A DNA stretch of 64,000 nucleotides from Candidatus Eremiobacterota bacterium (GTDB taxonomy: Bacteria; Vulcanimicrobiota; CADAWZ01; Ess09-12). Shown in pieces: positions 1 to 9,077 of this stretch. Each line of letters begins with the position of its first letter. The first letter of the stretch is position 1. The stretch spans positions 1 to 64,000 of the forward strand of contig JAVHLM010000006.1 of NCBI GenBank assembly GCA_031082125.1. The letters are read 5' to 3'. The position numbers and the translations under genes were made by a program. The notes beneath the pieces were generated by a model. The model saw only the letters and a program-made list of their open reading frames with translations, was not told the DNA's origin and ran no database searches.

Positions 1-30
1 CTGCCTGAAAAATATTTTTGGTCGTCAAAA

Positions 31-642
31 TTATTCATGTGCGTAAGTCGTGTTAGTAATTACATCTATCTGAGATAGATCTATCTCTTCAAAAGTCTTC
101 TGTATGGTTTCAATGTTCTTAGCTCTGCAGACCTTAGCATTTTCCTCGGATGGCTCAATTGCAGTTATTTGTTTATAAAGTTTATATTTCATCAACTCTT
201 CACAGAAAGTACCAAAACCTGCACCTACATCAACAAGGCGGTCATATCCTGATGAATACTTCCTGCAGAGCTCTATAACCCTCTTCGCTTTTGGCTTTAT
301 GACATATTTTCTTCTTGCCCCTTCTGTTCTTGAAAAAATATTCTTACTCCAGTACCTGACCGTTTTCGAATTGGTATAATACCGGAGAAGCATTTCATAG
401 TCCGGCCGAGGATTTATGAAAAGAGTCTCACACTCATTGCATTGTGCAAAAGAAAATCCTTTCTTGGCAAATGCTCTTGTGTATGCTTCTGACTCACAAG
501 CCGGACAGGGAACCTCTATAAATCTCTTCTTATTTTTCAAGAGACCGTTTACCTCATGATCATGAATTCTATCGCATTCTTTTATATATTCCGGAGGTCT
601 GATATCCTGTTCTTGCATACAATTATTATTTCTTTTGCTCAA
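31..642 (-). pseudogene. class I SAM methyltransferase, 3' end lost by frameshift
   Basis: The 203-residue product matches the first two thirds of the 326-residue methyltransferase at 26044-27024. Both have an N-terminal Zn-ribbon-like part (here Cys46/Cys49 and Cys68/Cys71, then an FINPRP stretch) followed by the SAM-binding glycine motif VDVGAGFG and the acidic IEPS strand. The reading frame stops at 31-33, just where the paralogue reads DILCSFELLEHLFD. In the next frame the sequence continues as NFDDQKYF, similar to the paralogue's FDIRQF, and runs off the left edge. A single-base frameshift therefore best explains the early stop; sequencing error cannot be excluded. It is the last visible gene of the minus-strand glycan operon, 26 bases after 669. 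Likely role, inferred only: O- or C-methylation of a sugar or its carrier. Confidence 0.6.
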
Positions 643-668
643 AACATCAAAGCAAATGTCTATATATT

Positions 669-2036
669 TTACCGACTCATTATATTATTGAGTATTCTGA
701 CATCTTCTATTCCGCCATCTTGCATATTTTTTCTCAAAACGGTGGTATTTCCATAATTATCATTTGTTGCAAGTCCTATCGCTTCAATACTGCTTAAAAT
801 AACGGTGTCTTCATCAAAAGTGTAGCTCCAGCTTGAAGCGCCGTGATAATCAAGATTTTCATGAATGTAATGCCCATTCAGTGTCTTGAAACAGAAAAAT
901 GGCTGCGGTCCCCAGCATGGCTTGTTTGTTTTGATTGAGAGCGTGCAACCTTCAAACCTGGCATCAAATGTCACAGGTTCCCCCTTTTCCAGCTTCAATG
1001 CTCCTCTCATTGCAGACAATGCCCCGTCATTTTTTACTTTTACCTCAGGATACCTTTTATGAACGTCGTTAACCATCCCATACAATCTGTCAATATAGGG
1101 TCGCATTTCTCTTTCATCGTGACTTGTAAATGCCATTATCGTTCTTTTGCCGGAATCAGCTCTTCTAAATGCCTTTTCCACCTCAAACCCATCGATCATC
1201 CTGAGTCTTGCATTAAGATTGAGACAGCGTGCTATATATCGTTTCATGCTACCTGTCTTTTGATAATCATAAAAGTCTGGATGATACACCTCCCATTCAG
1301 TTGTCGCTCTTCTCCAGTCGCCGTAACGTCCTGCTCCTAGATCTCTCTGCAAGTCGGTTATTTTGTTCTTCTCTTCCTCTACTGCCTGATTACCATAATC
1401 AAAGGGGATCCACTGTTCCAGGAAGAGGTTGATATCAGATCTTTCCACATGAAAACCAGGCCGAAACGCAGCAGGGAACCATCCATGGTCCAATATTCTT
1501 CTGCATAAAATTTGAATATGGTGATTCGTTTGGGAAAAATTATTGGATGATTTCAGCGCTTCCCCTGTAAAGAAAACTGGATGATAATGCCAGTGGATCT
1601 CATCTTCATTGCACTCATATTCGCTCAATTTTTCCAGATAGTAATTAAAAACAGTATGATACCCATGAGCCCTTCTTCTTGGATTGTCAATATAGCCCAC
1701 ATGATCAACGACAAACCAACTGAATATATGCCCTCTTGCAAAATCATCTCTATATCTGTTTCTCCATTCGCCACTGAGGAGCTCATCAAGCATGCGGTCA
1801 ATCATTGACCAATCTTTATTGTAATTGAGCCTGTCCTCTGAGACAAACTCGCTCACCAGTGGAGCGATTCGTTCCGGGACTCCCTCACCGCGTCTCAATC
1901 TCTCTAGATTCGCATTCGAAGGCGGCAATTCTATCCCGAAAGTCCTTTTCACTCTTTCAAAGGTGGCATGTAGTGACTCATACAGAGGCCCTTCGGTATC
2001 AACACAATGAACTATATATAATGTTTTTTCGCCCAT
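669..2036 (-). CDS. polysaccharide deacetylase-like protein
   Basis: A 455-residue soluble protein without signal peptide. The N-terminus YIVHCVDTEGP resembles the first strand and metal-binding Asp of NodB-type carbohydrate esterases. Further on come HWHYHP (about 145-150) and FRPGFHVERSD, both in places where this fold supplies metal and substrate ligands, so a (beta/alpha)-barrel deacetylase-like core over roughly residues 1-330 is likely. The last 120 residues look like a beta-rich accessory domain and are not recognised. It lies 11 bases after the methyltransferase at 2048-3208 in the same operon. Removal of an acyl group from a glycan precursor fits the context, but the call rests on motifs only. 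Confidence 0.5.
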   Translation of the reverse strand: MGEKTLYIVHCVDTEGPLYESLHATFERVKRTFGIELPPSNANLERLRRGEGVPERIAPLVSEFVSEDRLNYNKDWSMIDRMLDELLSGEWRNRYRDDFARGHIFSWFVVDHVGYIDNPRRRAHGYHTVFNYYLEKLSEYECNEDEIHWHYHPVFFTGEALKSSNNFSQTNHHIQILCRRILDHGWFPAAFRPGFHVERSDINLFLEQWIPFDYGNQAVEEEKNKITDLQRDLGAGRYGDWRRATTEWEVYHPDFYDYQKTGSMKRYIARCLNLNARLRMIDGFEVEKAFRRADSGKRTIMAFTSHDEREMRPYIDRLYGMVNDVHKRYPEVKVKNDGALSAMRGALKLEKGEPVTFDARFEGCTLSIKTNKPCWGPQPFFCFKTLNGHYIHENLDYHGASSWSYTFDEDTVILSSIEAIGLATNDNYGNTTVLRKNMQDGGIEDVRILNNIMSR

Positions 2037-2047
2037 GAGAGACTTTC

Positions 2048-3208
2048 TTATTCTGGGGAAGACGACTTAATACACTCAAAAACCCACCAGAGGGGAAAAT
2101 TGCTGGCAAATGCGTTGGCCATAGCGTCCAATGCTGCATTCTTTAGAGGTGATGGCTCAAATATGCGCCTTATTAAAAGACCTGACTTGAAAATGGCATT
2201 ACTTAATTCCTGAAGTCCTGGCACAACAGAAAATTTCTTGCAAAGATATTCTGTTATTATGGTATATGGCATAGATGCATGTCCGAGCCATGGTGAAAGC
2301 CAAAACACGCCATGGGGCTGCATAATTACGCAGATTCCCTCATCCTTTAGACTTCTTGTCAATTCACCAAGCAATTTTTCAGGAGCCATCAATGGCTTGC
2401 CGGCGTCCATAGGATAAAAGTAAAATAGAAATACATCAGACATCCATACCATATCAATTTTCTTTTCGGGGATATTACCAAGCAAACTCTGGGCCGATAC
2501 TTCCATATGAATTGGCTCAAAACGCTCTCCCAGTCTTGTCTTTGCTTTTTGCAGCAGATTTTCATCAGGATCGACACCGATTACACGTGCTCCTCCTTGA
2601 ATAAACTGACCTGATGCCATCCCGCTTCCACACCCGAAATCCAGGATTACCTTATCATTCAAATTATAATCTGCAAGATATTCCTTAATAAAATGATCCT
2701 GTATGTATTTGTATAGAGTGTCTTTCACCAAGCCTGACTCAGCGTCGAATTTTTGTTCATACCACCATTGAGAGGGATCTTTCCTTTGGCGGAGGATGAG
2801 CTCAGCCCCCAACTGCTGGTGAAAGGTCCCGAAATGCTTATTATCAAGTACTGTGGTCTTCCTGGCAAAATATGCTTTATATGAGTCAAGATCTTTAATA
2901 AGAATAAAAGTCCTTAATAAATATTGCCATGCCTCCTGTAAAGAACCGAATTTGATTTTCTCTGAGTTGCTTTTGGAATTATAACACGTGGGATCAGCTA
3001 ATAATCCATCTAGATAGGAGAATCTTGTTCTATCATATGCATACAGCTCTCCTTCATTGTCTATACCGCACAAGGCCAGAAACAGACTGGAACTGATACA
3101 CACATGCCTCCTTACTCTATGATTCGAAGCTATTATATCGCCACCATAGAGTGAAAACGTCACATCAGGACAAATCTGATAATCAAGCATTCCTGAATCA
3201 CTCATCAA
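2048..3208 (-). CDS. class I SAM-dependent methyltransferase
   Basis: A 386-residue protein. A Rossmann methyltransferase domain begins near residue 185 with VILDFGCGSGMASGQF (motif I) and the acidic end of strand 2 in VIGVDPD. The first roughly 110 residues form a separate domain containing SNHRVRRHVCISSSLF, loosely reminiscent of the PqqD-like domains found on peptide- and thioester-handling enzymes; this is only a resemblance. The middle part (WWYEQKFDAESG) is typical of sugar or small-molecule methyltransferases. Spacing to the genes on either side is 11 and 22 bases, so it is cotranscribed. The substrate is unknown; in this neighbourhood it may methylate an acyl or amino decoration of a surface sugar. 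Confidence 0.7.
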   Translation of the reverse strand: MMSDSGMLDYQICPDVTFSLYGGDIIASNHRVRRHVCISSSLFLALCGIDNEGELYAYDRTRFSYLDGLLADPTCYNSKSNSEKIKFGSLQEAWQYLLRTFILIKDLDSYKAYFARKTTVLDNKHFGTFHQQLGAELILRQRKDPSQWWYEQKFDAESGLVKDTLYKYIQDHFIKEYLADYNLNDKVILDFGCGSGMASGQFIQGGARVIGVDPDENLLQKAKTRLGERFEPIHMEVSAQSLLGNIPEKKIDMVWMSDVFLFYFYPMDAGKPLMAPEKLLGELTRSLKDEGICVIMQPHGVFWLSPWLGHASMPYTIITEYLCKKFSVVPGLQELSNAIFKSGLLIRRIFEPSPLKNAALDAMANAFASNFPLWWVFECIKSSSPE

Positions 3209-3230
3209 TGCGCTCTCTGGATATTTCTGG

Positions 3231-4061
3231 TCATAGGCGGTTCTTATTATTTGCTACCTGAAGCAATTCAAAAAAACCGCCTGTCGGGTTTTCAAAGATC
3301 TCTATGTGAAGTTTTCTCCTATTTATTGTTAAGTCCATAATCCCTGTGGAATCTGTCATGATTGCGGTTTGGAGTTTCTTTCTATCTTCTTTTATATTAG
3401 TGGATATGAAAGAAATGCAGGTAATCCCCGCATCATCAAGATACCAACTCTTCCTGTCAATATAATCCGCTTCATAGAGAAGAATGGAGCCTCTCCACTT
3501 ATTAAACAAGTCTCCAAACCCCACTTTGCCCCATCTTGTTCCTTTTCCTGTGATTCCATTCTTAGTGACTTTACATCCCAGAGCACTGCACCAGCAGGAA
3601 AGATTGTTCTCATAATTATTAATCTTATGTAAAAGAATATTTAAAGATACCGGATCCTTTAAGGTATTTGAATAGATAAAATGACTCCCAAACACCTGAT
3701 CGAGACAAACGAGTGGTTCTCCGAAGGATAAAGAGTCTTTCACAATATCTTTTATTGCCTCATCTTCTCTTATTGCCGCGCTTGTCTCTGCTCCCTCAAA
3801 TAAAGGTACAAATGACGAATCTGACGGTATCATAGTATCTCTGTAATGAATCAGTTCTATAGGGATTCCTGTTTCACTCTGGCAAAAAGCCATTGATACA
3901 AATTGATACTGAGAGCTCAAGAACTTTCTCTTTTCAATCTGATCGGGAATCCCTTCTTCCCTGAAAAGTGCACTATATCCGAACTTTTTTAGATACGTAA
4001 TATCTGATTGAAGATCTGAGGAAATGAGGGTTATATGGCTAATACCGAGAATCATACACAA
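3231..4061 (-). CDS. VOC/glyoxalase-superfamily protein
   Basis: A 276-residue protein that opens with ISHITLISSDLQSDITYLKKFGY, the usual first beta-alpha unit of vicinal oxygen chelate modules with its metal-ligand His. It closes with LHIEIFENPTGGFFELLQV, where the terminal Glu-containing strand of a second module is expected. The length fits two VOC modules. The superfamily covers dioxygenases, epimerases, lyases and resistance proteins, so the reaction cannot be named. It lies between the acyl-adenylating enzyme and a methyltransferase in one tightly spaced run. The start at 4061 is followed by another Met at residue 3, which may be the true start. Confidence 0.65.
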   Translation of the reverse strand: MCMILGISHITLISSDLQSDITYLKKFGYSALFREEGIPDQIEKRKFLSSQYQFVSMAFCQSETGIPIELIHYRDTMIPSDSSFVPLFEGAETSAAIREDEAIKDIVKDSLSFGEPLVCLDQVFGSHFIYSNTLKDPVSLNILLHKINNYENNLSCWCSALGCKVTKNGITGKGTRWGKVGFGDLFNKWRGSILLYEADYIDRKSWYLDDAGITCISFISTNIKEDRKKLQTAIMTDSTGIMDLTINRRKLHIEIFENPTGGFFELLQVANNKNRL

Positions 4062-4089
4062 GCATAGGGGTATTCTGATGATTTTCCAT

Positions 4090-5664
4090 TCATTCTCTTG
4101 AGATCCTGGCTTCTGTCCATGCCTTCAGTTTTGATTTTTGAATCTTCCCTGCGGCGTTGTACGGAAATTCCTCTATCTCTAAAATATATGAGGGCTGTTT
4201 CGTTGCACCAAGATGCTCCTTGCACATTTTAATGAGCTCTGTTTTCATATCCTCGAACTTTATACCCGGCTTAATCTTTATTATGGCAGCAATGCCTTCT
4301 CCATATATGTCATGAGGCACACCTATCACAGCACATTCCATAACGCCGGGGTGTGATGTCAATATACGCTCAATTGAAGAAGGACTAATATTTATCCCTC
4401 CCCGTATGATCATATCCTTGAGACGGCCAGTAATATAAAGACAAGCGCTATCTTCCAACCTTCCAATATCACCAGTGGCAAACCAGTCTATTTTTGAAAA
4501 ACCCAAAGGGGCATCCTTGTCCGGGTTGCTGATCTCTTTCATAATATAAGGAGTCTTGACATAAATCTCACCTTCGAGGTCTTGAGTCAACGAATTCCCT
4601 TGAGGATCCCTTATCTGCAACTCAATCCCCGGGAGAACCTTTCCTGCGCTCCCATCAATAATGGGGGTATAGGGAATGTTTGTGGTAATGAAAAAGGTTT
4701 CCGTGAGACCATAGTTTTCATAAAGAGTAACTCCGTATTTCTTTTCAAAATCATGACGGAGTTTTAGTGGGAGAGGTGCTGTCCCCACCAGAGAGAGTCT
4801 GACATTCTCCCGACAGAATCTTTCGCCCTCCTGCCCTCTGTCTGTTCTTAATAATATTGAGAGAATTGTGGGCACAAGCCACAGAGTATTCACATGGTTT
4901 CTTTGAGCAGGACCCCAAAAATCCAGTGCAAGCCTCGCATCAAATGCATGGGATAATACCACACTTGATGTTCCCACATAGGGTAGCATCAATAGATTAT
5001 AGTACCCTCCCAGATAAGTCATTGACAGAATTCCGTAAAAACGATTGTCAGGCCCTATTTTCATTGCACTGTTAAATAGTCTGGCATTATCAATCATATC
5101 AGCTATTTTGTGTACTACCGCTGAAGGATGGGCAGTCGTTCCTGAGGTAAACACAATGGTCATAATATCTTCTGAGGAAACCCCTTCAAAAGGCGAGATA
5201 TCCGGTTCAAGCTCAAGTTTTTCAGTATCCCATACTTCTATCCCGATTGAAAGTTCCTTTAAATTCTTTCTGTCCAGCAGGGCAAGAATCTTTATGCCGT
5301 CAGCAATGATTTTCGATTTATTGACTTGCTGAAAAGTCTCCGGCGAGACCACAAGTATTTTCGCCTTGCTGTAAGAAACCATGAATTCAATCTCTTTGGT
5401 ATTAAAAATCGGATTGATTGGGACGGTAACAAGCCCCGCATACAAACATCCCAAATAAATTGTGGCAAGTGCTGATGAATTATTCAACAATAAAGCGACT
5501 CTGTCACCTCTACCCAGTCCGCGCTTCTTTAAATCCTGGGCTATTGCAAGTGCTGCTCTATGATACTCCTCAAAGGTAATCATTCTTTGAGAGATTGTGT
5601 CTATCAAAAAATCACGCCTGGCGTTTTTTTGCGGTATTTGCAGAAGCCACTCTATCGCATTCAT
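4090..5664 (-). CDS. acyl-adenylating enzyme (AMP-dependent synthetase/ligase, ANL family)
   Basis: The 524-residue length is normal for acyl-CoA or aryl-CoA ligases. Visible core motifs include TIVFTSGTTAHPSAVVHK (A3 loop), ENYGLTET (A5), ATGDIG (A7), the hinge GRLKDMIIRGGINISPSSIE (A8) and the C-terminal catalytic lysine in AAGKIQKSKL (A10). The A3 loop is odd: the usual Gly-x-Pro-Lys-Gly is AHPSA, so the loop Lys is missing, while the A10 Lys remains. The family activates a carboxylic acid as acyl-AMP and transfers it to CoA, a carrier thiol or an amine. No carrier protein is seen nearby. With the aminotransferase and peptidase-like genes upstream it may build an acyl or aminoacyl decoration for a sugar (inference). 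Confidence 0.85.
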   Translation of the reverse strand: MNAIEWLLQIPQKNARRDFLIDTISQRMITFEEYHRAALAIAQDLKKRGLGRGDRVALLLNNSSALATIYLGCLYAGLVTVPINPIFNTKEIEFMVSYSKAKILVVSPETFQQVNKSKIIADGIKILALLDRKNLKELSIGIEVWDTEKLELEPDISPFEGVSSEDIMTIVFTSGTTAHPSAVVHKIADMIDNARLFNSAMKIGPDNRFYGILSMTYLGGYYNLLMLPYVGTSSVVLSHAFDARLALDFWGPAQRNHVNTLWLVPTILSILLRTDRGQEGERFCRENVRLSLVGTAPLPLKLRHDFEKKYGVTLYENYGLTETFFITTNIPYTPIIDGSAGKVLPGIELQIRDPQGNSLTQDLEGEIYVKTPYIMKEISNPDKDAPLGFSKIDWFATGDIGRLEDSACLYITGRLKDMIIRGGINISPSSIERILTSHPGVMECAVIGVPHDIYGEGIAAIIKIKPGIKFEDMKTELIKMCKEHLGATKQPSYILEIEEFPYNAAGKIQKSKLKAWTEARISRE

Positions 5665-5676
5665 AATAGACCTCTC

Positions 5677-6612
5677 CTAAAATACGACAAGCTTACCCTC
5701 TTCAATGATAATCTTTTCATCCAGCAGCACGGTAGGTGCGCATATCACATGATCTAAATGAAATGGAATCTCTATATTTCCGCCTATTGTCTTATTAGAA
5801 CCCATCCCGATATGAATAGTGCCCATGCATCCCTCATCCTCAAGCATGACACCTTTCACTTTTGCATAAGGATTAAGCCCGATACCGAATTCCGCAGGAA
5901 TTCTCGTGGCCGGGATGTTAAGCCTATCATACAAATGAGCCAGCGTATCTGCGTGATTGCCTTCAATACCTATCACTTTGCCATTATTTACCCGCAATTT
6001 CAATGGCTGCTCTAATTTCCCTATCTCGGTACATGGAATACTTCCGTCAATAACGAGAACACCATGACTGCTCTCTTCTATAATAGAAATATTGGTCTCT
6101 GCATCAGGAGGTGAAGCCAAGACACCTGCCTTCCAGCACCAGCCAGGAGCGGCATTTGCAGTCCGGCCGGTGATTTGACATGAAAACTCTGTCCCCTTTG
6201 AAGATGAAATTCTGAGATTATGACCTTTGGTAAGCAACTCTGCAAGAGCAAAGGATAGTTGAGTGAGAGCCCTGAAATCTGCCTTGAGCGCTGGGCTCTC
6301 TAAAACATCAAAAGAATAATCAGGCAGACTCAAAAATCTGGCGCCTGCCTCTGTTGCATTGTATCGGGCCTGTGTATGGGCAATGGATTTACGGGTAAGA
6401 GAGAATATTACATTACTCTTCTCCATTTTTTCCGCTACATTAGAGGGCGGGGACTCGCCGTGCAAAAGCAGAAGCTTTATGGTCATATGGCTTACCTCAG
6501 AGGTGATCTCCCTGGCCACACGAGAAATTGCCTCTCCAATTTCAAAAGTTTCCTTTTCAGTGATGATGAGAACAATATCATCATGTTTTACATCGGCGCA
6601 TGATCTCACCAA
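5677..6612 (-). CDS. M29-type aminopeptidase-like metalloprotein
   Basis: A 311-residue protein resembling the aminopeptidase T / thermophilic metallopeptidase M29 group and its non-peptidase relatives such as the NicX-type ring-cleaving dioxygenases. Supporting stretches are GTEFSCQITGR, GVLVIDGSIPC, NNGKVIGIEGNHAD, IPAEFGIGLNPYAK and the C-terminal DEGCMGTIHIGMGSN followed by FHLDHVI, which together give the Glu/His/Asp ligand pattern of the family. The visible start is TTG at 6612. The homologous-looking frame continues upstream of it (NGCEI), so the true start may lie a little further, near the end of the aminotransferase gene. It is the second gene of a run encoding aminotransferase, this protein and the acyl-adenylating enzyme. 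Function in the cell is unknown. Confidence 0.6.
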   Translation of the reverse strand: MVRSCADVKHDDIVLIITEKETFEIGEAISRVAREITSEVSHMTIKLLLLHGESPPSNVAEKMEKSNVIFSLTRKSIAHTQARYNATEAGARFLSLPDYSFDVLESPALKADFRALTQLSFALAELLTKGHNLRISSSKGTEFSCQITGRTANAAPGWCWKAGVLASPPDAETNISIIEESSHGVLVIDGSIPCTEIGKLEQPLKLRVNNGKVIGIEGNHADTLAHLYDRLNIPATRIPAEFGIGLNPYAKVKGVMLEDEGCMGTIHIGMGSNKTIGGNIEIPFHLDHVICAPTVLLDEKIIIEEGKLVVF

Positions 6613-6659
6613 TATTTCACAGCCATTAAGAGTACCCGAAGAGAGAGGTGGGGAATTCT

Positions 6660-7841
6660 TTATTGTGCTGCTCCTGAATCTTCAGATGTCTTTGAAATCA
6701 ACTCTTTTATCATCCTTATCCCATGAAGAGTTCTCTCCATACTCTCTGTTCCAACGGAGACCCTTATGTGCCTGTCGCAGGATTCCCCGTAACCTAGACC
6801 TGGCACAGTGCTCACATGGTACTCGTCAAGCAAACGGGTACAAAACTCCTCGGAGCGAAGCCTGGATTGCTCAATCGAAACAAAGAAATAAAAAGTAGCC
6901 GACCCTGGCAAATACCTCATTTCTAATGAGTCCATAAAAGAGGCAATCGCACTCCGCTTTTCCACTACATCACGGATCTGAGGTTTGGTTATGCTCAGGA
7001 TATCATCGAAATGCTTTGCCAGATAAAACTCAAGAATCGTGGAGGGACAGGTGATAAGGTGCTGATTAATTTTCAATATATGAGCAATGAGCTCGGGATT
7101 CGAAATTATATACCCGATACGCCACCCTGACATGCCATAATTTTTTGACATGGAATTGCAGATTATGGTGTGTTTCTTCTGAGAATCAAACCATCCGCAG
7201 GAGATAAATTCATCAGGATTAAGCAGAAAATCACTATATGCTTCATCTGCCAGCAAGAAAATATCGCGCATCTTAGCTAATTCGTGGAGATACTCAATTT
7301 CTGCCTCCCATGCCACGTATCCTCTTGGATTATGAGGATTATTTAGCACTATAACCTTTGTTCGGCTCGTGACATATTTCCCCAAATCCATAATTGTCTC
7401 ATGATAAGGAACAAGAACCGGAATCCCGTGGCAGAGCCTTACTTGTTCGGGATAGCTCACCCATGCCGGCTCATGAATGATTACCTCATCGCCGGGATTA
7501 AGAATAGCCATAAAGGCCATGTGAATAGCAATTTTGGACCCCGCAGTCACGATTATTTCTTCGTCTGGATTCACATTGACGCTATATTGGTGAGTATAGT
7601 ACTGGGCGAGCTTTTTCCTCAGCTCCTGCACTCCCCTTGAATGAGAGTAATGATAAAGAGCCGGATAAGGCAGATCATCAAAATGAAACAAAGGGATATC
7701 AAAAAAAGCCTCTCCCAGAGAGAGCACTATTATATCGATACCATTCGCCTTCATTTCATAGACCATGTTATTATATTTAATGGACATCGCCTGAACAATC
7801 CGCTCAATGTGATCTGCAAACTGCGGCATTATTATTTGCAT
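6660..7841 (-). CDS. class I/II PLP-dependent aminotransferase
   Basis: The 393-residue fold-type I aminotransferase has all hallmark segments: LNNPHNPRGYV (substrate/PLP Asn), LADEAYSDF (Asp bound to the pyridine nitrogen), NSMSKNYGMSGWRIGYI (Schiff-base Lys) and the C-terminal HIRVSVGT containing the carboxylate-binding Arg. It transfers an amino group between an amino acid and a 2-oxo acid or aldehyde. Its position at the head of the distal module (with M29-like, AMP-ligase, VOC and methyltransferase genes) suggests it makes or breaks down an amino-acid-derived building block rather than a nucleotide sugar, which is normally aminated by DegT-type enzymes such as those at 11 kb and 19.6 kb. 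A 57-base gap separates it from 7899. Confidence 0.85.
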   Translation of the reverse strand: MQIIMPQFADHIERIVQAMSIKYNNMVYEMKANGIDIIVLSLGEAFFDIPLFHFDDLPYPALYHYSHSRGVQELRKKLAQYYTHQYSVNVNPDEEIIVTAGSKIAIHMAFMAILNPGDEVIIHEPAWVSYPEQVRLCHGIPVLVPYHETIMDLGKYVTSRTKVIVLNNPHNPRGYVAWEAEIEYLHELAKMRDIFLLADEAYSDFLLNPDEFISCGWFDSQKKHTIICNSMSKNYGMSGWRIGYIISNPELIAHILKINQHLITCPSTILEFYLAKHFDDILSITKPQIRDVVEKRSAIASFMDSLEMRYLPGSATFYFFVSIEQSRLRSEEFCTRLLDEYHVSTVPGLGYGESCDRHIRVSVGTESMERTLHGIRMIKELISKTSEDSGAAQ

Positions 7842-7898
7842 GAACCTTTCGTTAGTGTTATCACTTTCAAGTCAATTATTCCTTACGCTTTCCCGAGC

Positions 7899-9077
7899 TT
7901 ACAGGGCTTTTAATTCTTCTATGAATATCTCCCATAACAGTTTTTCTTTCGAACCTCTCTTTTTGATATATGAATTCATATACTCATCATATAAACTGTT
8001 ATTGACTACCAACTCATCCTTTAAATTTCCAATACTAGGACTTTCTATATTAATCTTTTTCTTTGAAAATAATCGTGAAAAATTATTGATCACTCCGGCG
8101 ATAAGACTCTTATCCAATTCATCAGAGGAGATAAGGAGAAATGGCTTTCTATAGGCAACCACATAGTTTATTGCGGTACTTGCATGCACGATACAAAATC
8201 TGGCACTTCTCACCAGTTCAGGGGTCTTTTTCAAGTGTATATCTCTTCCCCCAAAACAGTTTATTCTATCTGTGTAACTGGAGCGGGGACAACCGGCAAT
8301 AACGACTCTTATCTTAAATTCTTTCTCAATTGTATTAAAAAAATTATTAATGCTTGAATAATATCGGTCAGCAGTCACGAAAGGCTTTACTTTGAAAAGT
8401 TTATACTCTTTATGGAATGGCATATCATCATCAATAAACACCGCAATATCTTTTTCTTGAACTTTAGTTGCACTCTCTCTTAATACATCATCATAATCCA
8501 TCTGATGAGCCCATACCTTTTTTGTGCTCTGCCCCACAGGAAACATTTTAAGTATATCTCCAGAGCGCTCGCCGCCCATTAAACTAACTGCTGCAGGACT
8601 CACCCCCAGTTGAGAAAAAGGTATTCTATGAAACACAAAACTTTTCAGGTTATTCCAATTGAGCTTTTTGAACTTTTTCATTAAACCGAGAACCCTACAT
8701 CTCCAATTGTTGGAGACGGATCCTGCGGGTAGCGCATTGGCTACAAAAACAGAATAAGCCAAGTCGCGCAACGAGATTTCCCTATAAATAGGATGGGTCT
8801 TTTGATTATATGGAAGAAAAGAGACTATGAAACTCTCTTTTTCCATTCCTCTCAAGTTCGTGATAAAACCCTCCACATTGTTGAATATTTTATAATACTC
8901 ATACCTCAGGAGGTTGTTCTCCTTTTGATCGCTATGATAATGGGGATAGATTATCGGCATGAAGTCCCATATTTCAACATCATAGCCATAGCGCTTGAAT
9001 ATATCGGTCCCGTATCTTTCCAGCCTGTTCTGGGCGGCATGAGTATATGTAAAAAAGAATATTTTTTTAATGTTCAT
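7899..9077 (-). CDS. glycosyltransferase-like surface carbohydrate protein
   Basis: A 392-residue protein with no exact family recognised. It begins with a hydrophobic strand (KKIFFFTYTHAAQNRLERYG) like the first strand of GT-B glycosyltransferases and surface-carbohydrate biosynthesis proteins. Towards the C-terminus, VRSARFCIVHASTAINYVVAY followed by PFLLISSDEL resembles the GT-B nucleotide-sugar half, where a conserved small-residue loop precedes the donor site. Codon use is strongly AT-biased compared with the NeuB end of the operon. Its start overlaps the stop of the neuA-like gene by 4 bases (ATGA), so the two are translationally coupled. That fits a transferase or export protein dedicated to the CMP-activated sugar (inference). 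Confidence 0.45.
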   Translation of the reverse strand: MNIKKIFFFTYTHAAQNRLERYGTDIFKRYGYDVEIWDFMPIIYPHYHSDQKENNLLRYEYYKIFNNVEGFITNLRGMEKESFIVSFLPYNQKTHPIYREISLRDLAYSVFVANALPAGSVSNNWRCRVLGLMKKFKKLNWNNLKSFVFHRIPFSQLGVSPAAVSLMGGERSGDILKMFPVGQSTKKVWAHQMDYDDVLRESATKVQEKDIAVFIDDDMPFHKEYKLFKVKPFVTADRYYSSINNFFNTIEKEFKIRVVIAGCPRSSYTDRINCFGGRDIHLKKTPELVRSARFCIVHASTAINYVVAYRKPFLLISSDELDKSLIAGVINNFSRLFSKKKINIESPSIGNLKDELVVNNSLYDEYMNSYIKKRGSKEKLLWEIFIEELKAL

